The position numbers and the translations under genes are program-made. Shown piece after piece: positions 40,141 through 52,689 of a DNA stretch of 64,000 bases. This stretch comes from Atopsyche davidsoni (lineage: Eukaryota > Arthropoda > Insecta > Trichoptera > Hydrobiosidae). The first letter of the stretch is position 1, and the number at the start of each line of letters is the position of its first letter. Below the pieces are notes generated by a model that ran no database searches, had not been told where the DNA came from, and saw only the letters and a program-made list of their open reading frames with translations. The stretch is taken from contig JAILWY010000010.1 of NCBI GenBank assembly GCA_022113835.1, positions 7,651,501 through 7,715,500 of the forward strand, given 5' to 3'.

Positions 40141-40632
40141 ATGTTTTAAATCGTAGAAACAATAGTGTAATATTTAAAACCGAATATAACTAAGTAATAA
40201 TTTGTTATATAATCTCACTATTTGTGTTTAAAACATAACTCAAAGAGTTTAACTAATAAAACTAAATAATTGATTAAATCATTCATATATTCTATAAGGG
40301 TGACAGGTTTTCTTATAAAACCTAACTTAAAGTTCTTTCGGGTGATAAAGTTAAGTTGGAAACCGATGGTAGTTGGCATACACTACATATATTATCAAAT
40401 TTTTGGAGGGTGCCTAATATGGTTTTGGATATACAAAAATAAATATTACGAATATAAATATTGAGCAAAATATTTGTAGAATATTGAAAAGTAAAGAAAA
40501 ATTTTAGATTGGGTAATATTATATGTAAGCAGCTCGCTCGAGGGGAAGTGAAGGAAGGTTGAATTAAACTTGTAGAATGGGAAAAGCTGTCAAAGTTCGG
40601 ATGAGCTGAGGTTACAGGTATATGGTAATATC

Positions 40633-40676
40633 ATCAACTAGTAGGTGCATGATCAACTAGTAGGGCAACTGTTGCC
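40633..40676. repeat. 13-bp direct repeat next to a palindromic E-box, intron 1
   Basis: ATCAACTAGTAGG occurs at 40633-40645 and again at 40652-40664 (period 19). The second copy runs into GGCAACTGTTGCC (40664-40676), a 13-bp near-perfect palindrome with an E-box-type core (CAACTG). It lies about 220 bp inside the intron from the donor. Regulatory function is inferred. Confidence 0.5.
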
Positions 40677-40897
40677 AGTCTGCAACAACCTCGGTCGCGC
40701 TGTGCCTCCTCAGCTCGGAGAGAGCGAGCCCCGGGACTCCGAGAGCTCCGGTGTGTGATTTCAGCGTGATTTGGAAGGTTTGACAAAATGCAAAACTTTG
40801 TTGGGGGAGAACTTCGGTTTGTTTGTTTTGGGAGTGCGCGTGTCGGGAGCTGGGTGGCGACCAGCGGCCCGAGTCGGAAGAATGGAAGAAGACTCAC

Positions 40898-41075
40898 CGT
40901 TGTAGAGGATGCAGGGTGGCGGGTCCGCGGCGGCCGGGCTCGCGGGGCCCCAGCGCGCGCGCCCCGCGCCCCCCTCCGCCACCTCCACCCCCACCACGTC
41001 GATCTCCTCTTCATCCTCCGCCCGCTCCGGCCAGGGGTACGCCTTCCACTTCTTGGCCATCAGGCAGCGCGGCAT
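40898..41075 (-). CDS. scrt: scratch-family repressor, exon 1 with SNAG-type N-terminus
   Basis: Encodes 59 residues plus one base. It begins MPRCLMAKKWKAYPW, a SNAG-like repression motif of the Snail/Scratch/Gfi family (known to recruit LSD1/CoREST-type corepressors in related proteins). An acidic stretch (AEDEEEID) and an Ala/Gly-rich tail ending PPCILYN follow. The exon ends AACG|GTGAGT, a strong donor at 40897-40892, in phase 1. Joined to exon 2 this gives N-G-YGGEISSMHF with no stop, which supports the model. I chose this ATG because SNAG motifs must sit at the extreme N-terminus and because the frame has no ATG between the predicted transcription start and this one; it has G at -3. The open frame runs further upstream, but through the TATA box, so that part is unlikely to be translated. 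Local base composition is very GC-rich, unlike the flanks. Confidence 0.88.
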
Positions 41076-41091
41076 GGCGCGGCGGCGCGAC

Positions 41092-41100
41092 TCAGCGCAT
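41092..41100 (-). promoter_or_regulatory. minimal upstream ORF (ATG CGC TGA) in the 5' leader
   Basis: A two-codon ORF lies 16 nt upstream of the main ATG, in a different frame, inside the predicted 5' leader. Such start-stop-like elements can reduce or gate reinitiation at the main start. Whether it lies in the mature mRNA depends on the inferred transcription start. Confidence 0.5.
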
Positions 41101-41230
41101 CGGGGAAAATAAAACACCGAGAGAAAATAGCGACAGATTAGAGAGCGGCCCCCCGAGAGTGAATCCAAACTTAAAACGTGACCGGCGCGACCCCCGTGCG
41201 GCTTTTGATCGCTCCCACCCTCCGTGCGGC

Positions 41231-41238
41231 CTTTTATA
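41231..41238 (-). promoter_or_regulatory. TATA box of the scratch-family gene
   Basis: TATAAAAG on the minus strand inside a GC-rich block. A TCA start-like motif lies near 41208-41206, about 30 nt downstream, so I place transcription start near 41206. This gives a 5' leader of about 131 nt before the ATG at 41075. No good downstream promoter element is visible at +28. The start site itself is inferred. Confidence 0.6.
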
Positions 41239-41540
41239 CCGGCACCCCGCGAGAGCGGCCTGCGCGCGCACTCGCTCCGCCCCCGGCCACGCACCCCTTC
41301 CTCTCTCCCCCCCCCGTCGCCGAGCCATGCACGCCACACATCGATTGATTCCCCTGAAATTGTTGCATTCCTAGGCCAAATTGTTTTCCTTAGTCGAATC
41401 AGTCTTTGATTGGCTTTAATGACACGACGCTTTTTCTTAGTTTCGGGGACTCCGGGCCGGGAGCCGAGCGCCGTGCGGCCGCGGCGGCCGTCGCGCAGTC
41501 CTCAGCGGGAGCGGAACTTTGCAAAAGTTTGCCGCTCGTG

Positions 41541-43679
41541 ATGTACTTGCAGCTGCAACCCCGCCAAAGTATTATTTATCACAAATTTTATAAATCTTCT
41601 CTCGTATTTATAATCTAAATCCTTTTATATGACTACTTAGACTTTATCAAAAACGTTATGATTGCCACCATTGTACTACTCCAACACAGACAGGGTTATC
41701 TATCAAAAGCAATTATTTGAACAATTATACCCAGAAGCAGCCAGCTATACGACTGAAGCCGCTTTTGAAATCGAGTCCCATTACCTATTCGCTGCGATCG
41801 TGGATGCCCATACACAATGTGGATAGCTCCCCGATAAAACTACAATTAAAAATATATTTTTAGATTTGATTAAACCTTGTTTTATAAAATAGAAATAGGG
41901 TCATCGTTGCCTTATATTTCTAATATAAACATACTACAATACTTATCAAATCATATATATATATATGTGTGTGTGTGTGTATGTATATAATATGTTTATA
42001 TATATATATATATATTTTATATGTATAAAATGTATTTATATATATTTAAATTATATAATATCTCTCTATCACGAAATATATATTAAAAAAACTGTGGTTC
42101 TCTTATTACGAATTGCTCAATCTCTCACACTTCTTAAATTCATTACTCCGGTGTCAAAGCCTTCAGTCTTACTACACTGTCATTCTATTGCCTTCGTTAT
42201 ATTAACAGAAATAATTAATAAATATAGATGTCCTCTGAAATGAAATCGCGTCCAGACTATCTAACATTTCCAATATCTTCAAATTAACAAAATTGTTTAA
42301 TCTCCGGCTAAAATTGGCACCGCTTTCATTGCTGTGGACAATTTCCCAACTGCCTTTCGAACAAGCTCTCCCGGGTGGACTACACTTGCTAAATCCGTAT
42401 TGTTACTGCGGCTTCTACGCCGCTGTGGGTAGAGCAGCCCTGTGTATTACAGCGAACGGATGACGATCGAGGCCATTGCGATATTCAAAACTAAACATCC
42501 TCCAATTAAATTTTGTCCTGAAGGAGGACTCGTTCCCGCTTGTAGTTCCAATATAAGCAAACGAGGAATACCTAACTGACAGTGATTTTAAGGCTTTGGT
42601 TATGAGATTATTTTTTAAGGGTATTCTCTTCTCTATTGCATGTTTTAACCAGTCATGGTTACAATAAAGTCAAAATAATAACTTTGGAAATATATTTTTT
42701 CATATTTAGTTAAAATTAAGTAACGGTAAATATTCTCTTTTAACATATATTTTACTTTTGTAACACAATGTAACGAATCCACTACGCAGCTGGATACATA
42801 GGAGAAAACGTCGTATTTCTAAACAATTCTTAGAAAACAAACTCATTACTTTATTACTCAAGATATTTTACTGAATTCATTCGTAGAGAAGATTCTTATT
42901 ATATAATTTCTATCAGCCTTTTCAACGACAGTATTATTCATCTATAAATTGTAGCAAATTCATTTGTATTGTAAGATTGCTCTTCTATTGAACCTACGGT
43001 ATTAATCTGTTTCATAGAATAATACAATCTAGTAAAGAAAATTAACTTTGGGACTTCATAAAGGAGTTTAAACGGGTTTCAAGTGTAAATTTAGGCATGT
43101 ACTTATATAATAGGCTTTAGTATTTCTAGCTGAGTGGAGTTTATAGCATTCATAGTTATATAAAGTTATACTTAAAACTACATTTTAACATCAATTTCAA
43201 ATAACGCGCACGTTTTTTATGTTACATTGATTTAAGATTTTGCCCGTAAAGTTTTAAACGATATAAATACCGAATTAAATTTTAACGACTGCTCTCAGAT
43301 TAATACTCGTTCTTTTATCATTGACTTTTTATGCTGTCGGCTTATTATCAAGCTGGGCTCCAGCAACTTTAAATGTTTCGCTTTCGGAACACTCAAACTA
43401 TATTCATACCACACGGATACTAGTCGATAATGCTTCTATTTTTTTAACTGTGAGACTTTTTCTTTCATTCCTTATTACTTTTACTTATAAAAACGATAAA
43501 TTTAAAAAAAAAAAAAACTGTTGTAATTTAGAGAAACGTAAACGCGGCACAACTTTAATTGTATGTGTAGTATAACCCGAAACTTTTTTTTTTTAAATAA
43601 ACGTTTGTTTTGAGGCTTTGATAAAAAAGTGTTTCAGCGATTGCAAATTTCATAAAATACAAGCAAAAAAGTTCACGAT
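41541..43679. other. AT-rich upstream DNA
   Basis: Apart from the microsatellite at 41.95 kb and a slightly GC-richer stretch at 42300-42560, nothing recognised. Confidence 0.5.
41950..42020. repeat. compound TA/GT microsatellite
   Basis: (AT)n, then (GT)n at about 41966-41980, then a second TA run at about 41998-42015. Confidence 0.9.
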
Positions 43680-43850
43680 ACCAATGTAGTCGGATGGGCG
43701 GCTCGCGCTGGTCACCCTCGGCATGCAACAAATAATAATTTCTTTTGTTCCCGGGCCATCTGCCCCGCAGACCTGATCAGTTCACCCCGGCAGCGCGCAC
43801 TTGCATCCTATGTGATTTGAGCCTGTTTCGGATATGGCAAAAAGTCCCCC
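43680..43850. other. GC-rich island upstream of the scratch gene
   Basis: GC-richer unique-looking sequence 2.5 kb upstream of the promoter. Candidate regulatory element. Confidence 0.25.
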
Positions 43851-44584
43851 CCTCCTAACGAAACCTAACATCGTATTTTAACAATATAGTACAGCTATTG
43901 TTAATGTAAAATTTGAGCTCTCTCTCTGGTACATGTTTTTTTTGTTGTATTATGCTATCGTCACACTCACTGCGATTCGCAAAATATACGAAATAATTGA
44001 TTGCGATTTCATGTTTACAGAGCTAAACAATGCCTTATAGTAATATCTGTTTTAAAAGAGAAATCTGGAATTTCAGCAACAAATCCATTCAACAGTTTTG
44101 GAAGACAGATAATCGATAATCAAAATATTTCATATTACTACATTTAAAACCAATTATGTTAATTAAAGTTACTTTAAAAGTTTTTAAAAAACGCTCGTTT
44201 TGTAATAACTCTGCTCGTAATTGGGCGTCAGTGACTTATCTCAGGAGAATTATAACTATTTCTTCAGTGCCTAAACATTTTCCGTGCTAGTTTTTTTACA
44301 TGCTTTCATCCCAATTGCCCTTTAATTCAAATAAAAAAGGGGTTTACCTTTTTAAACGAACAGTTATAACTTTGAATTATTGCTTGAATATGTGCTAAAC
44401 ATCAGATATGACTCATAAATAAAATGGAACTTCACAAAAGCCAAAGTATAAAGAAATCAAATAAATGTTTATTTTCAAAGTGTTTCGTGGATACTGATGT
44501 CTTACATTATCACATCAATACCGCACAAATAATACATCGCTTATCAGTGACTTGTAATCAAAAAAGTATTCATGTGATTTGCCT

Positions 44585-44880
44585 TTCAATTAGCGAGCCC
44601 TTCAACCGCGGCACTATTCTAATCATGAGACGTAACAGCTGACGGCGGCCGCACTCGATACCCTATCCTTCAAATACACAAGCATGAATATGAGGTACTG
44701 CGCGATTGTCGCTTCCACTTCCGAGTGGCGATCGCCCGCGGGAGCGGATGCGGTCAGAGCCGCCGGCTGGGGTGCGCGGCCCGCCACGAGGGGACGCGAC
44801 CCTCGTGCCACTCCACTTGCAGACACCTGGCATCGGAGACAATACCGTATCCGTGGGGAACTACAGCCATTGTTTTAGGA
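44585..44880. promoter_or_regulatory. candidate upstream enhancer with E-boxes
   Basis: GC-rich island 3.4-3.7 kb upstream of the promoter with CAGCTG (44636-44641) and CACCTG (44824-44829). Overlapping short open frames on both strands look compositional. Confidence 0.35.
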
Positions 44881-47800
44881 TGCCGAACTCACTAGACTAA
44901 CGTGCTTGATATGTTTTTGCTGTTAATAATGTCTGCCGCCGTGCATTTTTACACAAAACCGTAAAATATTTTTATATCAAATAATGCGTAAATAAAATAA
45001 TACACCCGCATGTAACTTTTGTAGAATAGCGAGTATATATATATATTTTTTTGTCTTTATTCCACAAGCTGAAAATATCCAGACTCAAATAATCTGAGAA
45101 CGAGGATTATATAAAACAGCTGTAGGAGACAGCAAGGGAGGTTGCAGGAAAGCAAACAGTTGAAAACATTCATAATTAATTGCGGTTGTGACCGGCGTAG
45201 CACGTGAAGACCGAAGATATACCTCACCGGACAACTTTAACCTTGCTTACCTTGCTTTTATAAGTAAAAGTATAGAGCATCTGATTCAGAAAAGTTTTTT
45301 TGCTTTAAAAAAATTTATTTCCAGTGTTACTGGGCACAATTTATAATTTTATCGGAATTGAAGTAAGCTTAGCTGGTCGTCGGCAAGCAAGGGTGCCAAT
45401 CACTGGACCATAGGACGGGGCCATTTACGTATAAATATTATTTTAATTAAAATATTCGGAAAAATATATTGTGGTTATAAACTATCCATGCACATAGTAG
45501 AAAATTACTAAATACCGTTTAACTTTTTTAGTACTGAATCTTATTCCATAACACTTCATCGAACTGGAAAGTCGATATGACTTAACCGCCACTTGTGGAT
45601 TTTTTAATAGTCTTTTTTATATTTTAAATATTTTTTTATAGATAAAAATAAAAAAAAACTCAAAAACACATTTTAAGAGATTTTTCCTCAAAAATAAATG
45701 GGAAAAGTTGAAGTAAAATTCATCATGCGATTAATTTTTTTAAAAATATTTTCTTTTTTTCAGTGGCAACATGTACACAACAATTACGACTGGTGATTTT
45801 ACCAGTAATAGTTATCATACAGAAACATTTAAATTCACGATAAAATCGATAAAACACAACCAAAGCTAATCTGAGCAACTTAACCCAGCCTTTAACAGCC
45901 AAAAATATTGATTTTATGCCTTCATTATAATAAGAGGTAATTATTTTTTTTGTGTTAATAAATCAAACATCATGTTCTTTCTTAACGATATTTTTTTCTC
46001 GACACCTACTTTGGTCAGTATATTTTATCCATAACAAAAAATTACACGACATGAGCTTTCTTCCATAACATAAAAGTTGAAATTCAATATTCTTATTAAT
46101 TGCGGGCATAATCTATCAGTTCTTTGCAGTTTATTTGCTACAGCAAGTTTTCTTGTATAATTAAACGTATATAAAACCATAAAATAAAAAAACTATAAAT
46201 GCGAGGCAATGACGTTCATAACTATGTCATGGGTTTATAAAACGACATGCTCTTGTTTTTGAAAATATTTATTGTTTTAAACATTATTATGCCACTAACT
46301 GATTCTAGCTGTGCGTCTATTTATTTATCGGGGACAATGGTTATCAATAAAACTTAGCTATTCTTCTGAAGGTCAGATACAGTTATCGCCATACTACGTA
46401 AATGTTACTTAGACTTTTACCTATAAAAGCTTATATCTGTAAGGCTTATACGAAAGAAACGGGTAAAAAAACGAACATGACGTCTGTCAGTCGTTTTCGA
46501 ATGCGAGAAGTGGGTACTTCTTACATTTCTTCATTTAATGTTATTTTGCTACACGGAGCGAAATACTCTTTACTTTCCTAAGAATAATAATTTCAAATAT
46601 TATCTCGTTTGGAAAGTATTGGTCTGTAGGGCAACACATATACGGGGGGTGCTGATCGCGTACTGAAGTAGACCGAGCCTCCCCTTTAGCATTATTCGAC
46701 TCAAAAATCCATTTATCAAACTTGTATAATTACTGTCACAAATCGGCCGATGTTATTTATTGAAATATATTTCTAGACGAATTAAAATTGCCCGAGGTTC
46801 TTTCTTTAGATAATTAGATTGGTTCGGAGTTAGAAGAGACTAACGCGCTTTTATGGTAAAGTGATAAATGGTTCAAGTCAAGACGCGAGTCGACTCATCG
46901 CCTTAGCCACTTTTCAATGCAGACATTACTTCTTACGCGCTTAATATGAAACGTATTCACTTAAACTTATCAGACATAATAGATATTTTACTTTGCTTTC
47001 AATCCGTTTTAATTGTATTTCTTTTATGTATATGTGAGCTGTCAATTATAATCTTTAAAAAAGCTTGGTATAATTTTAAATAATTAAAGAATATACTTTC
47101 TAACTGAAATATAAACATAGATTCATCCTATAAATATTAAAAAAATATTTTGAACAGAATTAAAACAAAATAAAAATTTTACATTAGTTTCGGTGCCGCG
47201 TTTAAAATAAATGGGAAAGAGTTTAACTTTCAGGGCAAAGAAAAGAAAATCTAAACAATAACACCAGCAACTAAAAATTAGTAGTAAATTTAACTCAGTC
47301 AGTATTGGCTATTTCCGAGAATATGAAAAACTCATATTCGCCGAACCATTATAGTTTTCGTACGAACATGATTTGCGTGGTAATAATTGAACAGAGGCGA
47401 CTTATCGACTTCGAACAATAAACCAATCTAAATCAGGTTTTTGAATTGCACCTATTTCACAAGTGTAATTTTAATTAAGCTAGAAGTTAATTGATTTCTT
47501 CTTTTTTAACATTTATCTATAAAAAGTTGGTAGCTGATTTATAAAACGCGGATGTTACATTTATAAAAAACTCGATTTCAGCCTCAAAAATTACATAAGC
47601 GAAAAACGCCAGGGACTAGAATTAGTTTAAAAAATAAATGTGGCAGGAGAGCAACCGGACAAAATATTGCAATAAACTTGTTAGTACAGATTTTTTACAT
47701 TTTATTCATGTTTATTCACCCTTCAGCATTTGAAATTCAAATACAGGTCTGTTACGTTTTGGAATAACTTTAGTAGAGGCATTATTTACAATATAAGTTA

Positions 47801-48379
47801 GGGGTTAGATTTGAAGCGTGCCACGGCCAGGTGTGATACGAACCTTCGCATTTATCCCATAGTAGGTATAGATATAAATATGGAGGTACTTTATCTTAAA
47901 AACGGGGTGCCACGTGTTGCTCGTCCCGGGCACGACCCATTCGCCATCAAGCGGGACCATCATTCTTTTGTATAATTCTGGAGCAACACAATAAAGAACC
48001 GAAATTCGCTTTGTATTCGCAACCATTGTCTAGCAAAAAAAAAAAAACAAAAACATTAAATTTGTTATATTTTTTTACGCAACTACATTTACTTAAACCG
48101 TTTTAAAAAAAGCGATGTGACAAACATTAAAATAAAATATACATACAATATACAATAAATAATACAAATACAAATACTAAAATGTGCTTAATGCAATGTC
48201 TTCATATTATATATATATATATTTTTTTTTACATTAGTAAAGATTCATGCATTATACATCTTTGTTTACATCGAAACCAAGTCCTTGCAAACTGAATAAT
48301 TTTATTGAACACGTGAATTATTTTTGTATGTTTATACGTATACATGTAAATGTTTTTTTTTTTTTTTGTTATCTTGTTG
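44881..48379. other. AT-rich DNA, nothing recognised
   Basis: Small GC-richer patches near 45090-45240, 46620-46690 and 47800-47990 only; the 73-codon minus frame at 47805-48026 has no domain. Confidence 0.5.
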
Positions 48380-48620
48380 TTTTAACCCCCAGCACAATCT
48401 GCAGCGTCTCTAAATAAGCATAGATCAGTGGTTTGATTCGAGGCTATTCTTTATTCAGGCCTCTAATCTCGCTGGCCATTTTTGCCATGCTTGCCGCATC
48501 TCACACGGCACTCGAGACGCTGGACGGCCTTGGGCGGAAGTCGCGCGCTTCCTCGGCGAAACCACCCCCGCACTCGAGAGCCCCGGCCAGGGCGGCATTA
48601 TGTACTCAAGGGGTTTATTA
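48380..48620. other. GC-rich island
   Basis: GC-richer block with two CACTCGAGA motifs (near 48509 and 48572). No coding signal. Confidence 0.25.
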
Positions 48621-49107
48621 TTAAGTAAAACATGAACTGATATCCGAAAATAATTTTTACGGGAAGACGGGCATTTTTAATATCACTTATTTTAACAAAT
48701 TTTGATTCATCGTAAAATTTAAGTTTGATTTCATCTGAATAATTGGTTTTGTTTCAAATATGTTTGCTCTGAATATATAAAAACGAATTTTGTTGTCAAT
48801 TATTATAACGAAAATAAATAAAAATATTGAAAGTAAATTTAAAACAAAGAAGACATAGCTAAGTTGTTTGTTCAGATCTTGACGTTAAATAAAATCAAAA
48901 TAGATACGTCTCTCCGTTTTGTACCTTTACTTAAATATGAGTAAAGAAAGATTGGGTAGTCTTACCGTGTTGAATATTGAAAATTATTATAAATTAGTAT
49001 TATTTTGACTACGTTTTGTCTATGCAGAGTTTTCGGGATAGTTTTTTAAATATATTTTATTTATAGAAGTAGAAGCTATTCGGTTTGAAGATGAAGACAG
49101 TTTTAAC

Positions 49108-49218
49108 TTATATAGAGTACCCTCCATGTTCAAGGGTCGATGATGATACAGCAGCATACGCCACTTCAACGGTAACACCACCTCTCCCAGTGAATATATC
49201 CCCGAGGCTTGCCCACAT
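49108..49218 (-). other. short coding-like patch, unrecognised (36 codons)
   Basis: Within a GC-richer island (49110-49330) the minus strand reads MWASLGDIFTGRGGVTVEVA and continues to ...STLEHGGYSI before a TAA. A stop lies four codons upstream of the ATG. It resembles a decayed coding fragment more than random sequence, but no family is recognised. Confidence 0.2.
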
Positions 49219-50089
49219 ATAAACCACTTATGCTGTTGACTGAGCGAATACTGCTTCGGCTGCTAGATGCAAGTGCAGCGCTTACAAGAGGTCAAGTCTT
49301 AGGGTAGTGGGTCGAGGTCGATTACGTAAACTAGTTAAGAATATTTCAGATATTTCCAAAACACTTGCATTTATGACCAATATCTGACAGGTTTCTTCGC
49401 ATCTCTTTATTATTTGTTTCGAAATGTTTTGCTTTAGAATTAATCCACCTTCAACGCTATTAACCTAGTTACTGTAATTGAATCAACAAGGCTCACGAGG
49501 ACATGGGTTTTTTTACATCCGTAGTCATATTTATTACATTTTAATTAATGGTTGAACTAAACAGTTAATGTTATTTGTGATATTAAAATCTCCACGGGAT
49601 AATAATAAACGAAAAGTAAGTCATTTGTATACCTAATTTTATAGTAAAATTAAGGCACCTAGGATTTTTTTTTAATTGTATGTGTTATATAATATTTACA
49701 CTACACTTTGTGATGGACATTGCCACCACACGATCATTTAATAATATTACTACATTTTAAATGGTATTTGATGAATATTGGAGACTCAATATTTAACTTT
49801 AATCAAAAACAATATATCAACAATAAACCAAAAACGAAAGACTTTATTAACTTATGAGACCTTATAGAAACAATATGAGAATATTTAAAATAGTGTATAC
49901 ATGTCAAGTCGCAGGTGCAGGTCGAAATACTTTATAATATTCGGAGATGATAAAATTCGAGGTGAAAATAATTCGGGCAACACTGGGATTTACTGCCATT
50001 ATATGAAAATGTGGGAAATAAATTGCCGATAGCTATCTGAAATGTAACAAGTCCATGAATATACACGTATGTGGTTTGAAAAACACGAA

Positions 50090-50360
50090 TATCAACAGAA
50101 TTTCTCACGGCACGAGCCACAGAGCATTATTAGACATGTACCCCGTCAGTGATAGCCTGCACCAAGAACCCCTACGACCAACCCTCCTCTGCCCCATGCG
50201 AGTCACCCCAGGGCGGCGTCTCATATTCACATGCATTTTATGGCCTCGTCCAGTTGACCAGAATATTAAATGCAGTTTATGCACGTGGCAATGGCCAATA
50301 ACATTAATGGCATGCACCCCAGTACAGTCTGCTGTGGACATTTTGGAGATATGCTTTCAT
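50090..50360. other. GC-richer island
   Basis: Mixed sequence with GGCAATGGCCAATAACATTAATGGC-like homeodomain and CCAAT motifs near 50286. The 107-codon plus frame and 78-codon minus frame have no domain. Confidence 0.25.
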
Positions 50361-51369
50361 ATTAGCTTATGGCTATAATAAATTGTAGATATGATTTTAA
50401 AGTTAGGCTTGCTTTCAAAACTGCAAATAATATTTTTAACCGTGAGAATAACGGAATGGTTTCAATATCGATTTTTTCACAACAAATCAATCGTTTTTAA
50501 TATCTATTATTGTACATTTCATACAAGTCATGTAAGTACAATTGATGAGTTATATCCGAACGTTTAATTGTTCAATTTCATTTTTGTAGAAGGCACAACA
50601 TCCATTCTTTTAAAATAATATTTAATATGAAATGTAATAAATAATTTGTAATCAAAAGATCAATACATTATAAGGTCAAACACATACCAATGGTTCTTTA
50701 ATATTTTGGTAAGGCTCACTTATACAGTGTGTGTAAATGAGACAGCAAATTTGTTATTTGTACATGTATTTAATACAAGTAATTACTTTAAAGCTTTATA
50801 TATTTTTTTAAATCAATGATAATTTGTGATCCTAGAAGTTTAAATATATTGTAAGTTTAAGGAATGTGATGATAATGGGAGCCGTTCGTTAATTGTCTCT
50901 CTCTTTTTCACAAACAAGAAAATGTTTATTTCTTATAACGCCTTCAGAATCACATCGTGACGTATGTCACCATGCGGTCGTTCGTTAATTGTGTGTGCAC
51001 ATAAGTTACTCTTTTAGTACTTGTACTCTTTTAGCAAGTAAAGTAGGCAGAAAAGCAATATTAAAAATATTTTTTAAACGTGATGATATACGACAATACA
51101 TATATATATATTTTTAAAATATTTTTGGTTCTTTATATAACAACAGATGTTCCAAAACCAGAAAGATAAAAATCGTAGCTTCGTCCTATAAATTCCATGC
51201 CTGTTGAGTTTCAGTATTTTTACGATTCTGCTATCTCCAGATCACAATTTCTATAAAAGTATACTGTCAGAAGAACTTCATGTTTATTATCCATAAAAAA
51301 ACGGCCATATAATAAACTTGATTGATTCTTTAACCCTATGCACCCGGGGGGTAATTATTTTATCACAAC

Positions 51370-52110
51370 TTTTTTTCTTCTCTAACAACGGGTATGAACA
51401 TGAACGCGTGCCGGCCGACCCGAAAGCGTGCTTTGGATCCGTGGTACGAACTGCTTCTCTTTTATCACCATCACCACATAGTTAGCAGCGGCGCGTTCAT
51501 ATTGAAATATTTTAGACATTTGGAGGAACGCCTTTCAAATTAACAAACACAACAGGAATTAACTAAAATCACATAAAATGGATATATTATTTTACTTTTT
51601 GTGTACGATTGATTTCGAGTTCTAAATAAAAATGAAAATATTTTTTATATAGTTAAATTTCATAGTGAATGATTACTCTTTGAAAATGATTGATTACAAA
51701 TTGTCTTCAACGCCTGATTTGATGATTCTTGTCTTCATGATTTTTTTTGCATGAGTGCTATTACTACCGTCACAGCTAGTCACCGCTAGCAACAATGCGA
51801 CCTCGGGTCGGATTTTGAAGGTAGTGTTTCGTACCATATTTTCAAAACACGCTACCCGGAATACCCCACCATATGAAAATTAACGCAAACCTTCCATCAG
51901 CGGGCATTAAATTTACAGCTAGCCTTTCGTTTTAGATTGCTATCAATTGTAACCAATGTTGGCTCTGATAACACGGCATTGCATTAGGACATGCGACTAT
52001 GAATACTGTCGACCAGGTGATGCGAGGGCGCATGGCTCGCTGGACTCTAAAACCTGGAAACCAATTAATACGGAGGTGAGTCGGCACCCCGCTTTTAACT
52101 TCATTTTTTA
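51370..52110. other. two GC-richer islands
   Basis: Islands at about 51390-51500 and 51780-52110. The second holds CAGGTG near 52014 and GAGGGCGCATGGCTCGC. Candidate regulatory DNA; nothing coding. Confidence 0.2.
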
Positions 52111-52689
52111 ACAACATTTTTATGTAAATTAAATAATTATTAAGTGTGTAACAAAGATAGTTGCCGTAAATAAGCTGATAATAAAATATATACCCAGGCG
52201 TGCCAAATATTCAAAATTTAAACCAGGGCATATGTTTTATCAAAATATTACTCAGGGGAAAAACCTGTATTTTTAAAAATAAAAATATATTTCTTATCTG
52301 CCGTAATATAAGATATTCCAAACTCTAAAATAAAATATATATTCTTACAATCATTACTAGATCAATTAATCACGTTTGAAATATCTCTGAAATAGCATAG
52401 ATCACAAATAACTCCATTATTTTTTTTTTAAAACTAGTTTATGTGATTTAAAAGTGACAAAAATGCGATCTATAAAATTATGTCACTACAAAAGTTTTAA
52501 TTTTTTTTTTTAAAAAACAAACTTCATTGTTTTATTTATTTGTGGAAAAAATAAGGTATCTTTTGTGATTTAATAACTGAACCTCCATCAATTATGTAAT
52601 ATTTTTATAATATTAATTCTTGCCTCAGTAACCCGAGGAAGTTTTTATAAAAGACTATTTTATAAGATCTTCTCAGTAAATTTCAGACA

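Larger units (their letters stand above)
29103..40897 (-). other. scratch intron 1 (about 11.8 kb)
   Basis: The intron is bounded by GTGAGT (donor, 40897-40892) and TTATTTCAAAG (acceptor, ending 29103). The AAG acceptor is less common than CAG or TAG, but it is preceded by a T-rich tract and keeps frame. Most of the intron is AT-rich. GC-rich islands lie at about 32740-33010, 33350-33660, 34430-34720, 35130-35400, 36360-37040, 38380-38470 and 39590-40140. The intervening stretches (29.1-32.7, 33.7-34.4, 35.4-36.3, 37.0-38.4, 38.5-39.6 and 40.15-40.6 kb) show nothing recognisable beyond AT-rich sequence and chance short ORFs. A long first intron with islands fits a developmental gene with intronic enhancers (inference). 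Confidence 0.85.
40640..41540. promoter_or_regulatory. GC/CpG-rich island over the scratch promoter and exon 1
   Basis: About 900 bp of high GC and CpG content spans the donor side of intron 1, exon 1, the TATA box and upstream DNA to about 41530 (a GGCCGCGGCGGCC-like core near 41480). Flanking DNA is strongly AT-rich. The overlapping open frames on both strands are composition artefacts, apart from exon 1. Confidence 0.5.

Noticed and set aside
40823..41374. 183-codon plus-strand and 192-codon minus-strand frames at the promoter
   Set aside because: Compositional open frames; the minus one includes exon 1 but extends through the TATA box and past the splice donor.
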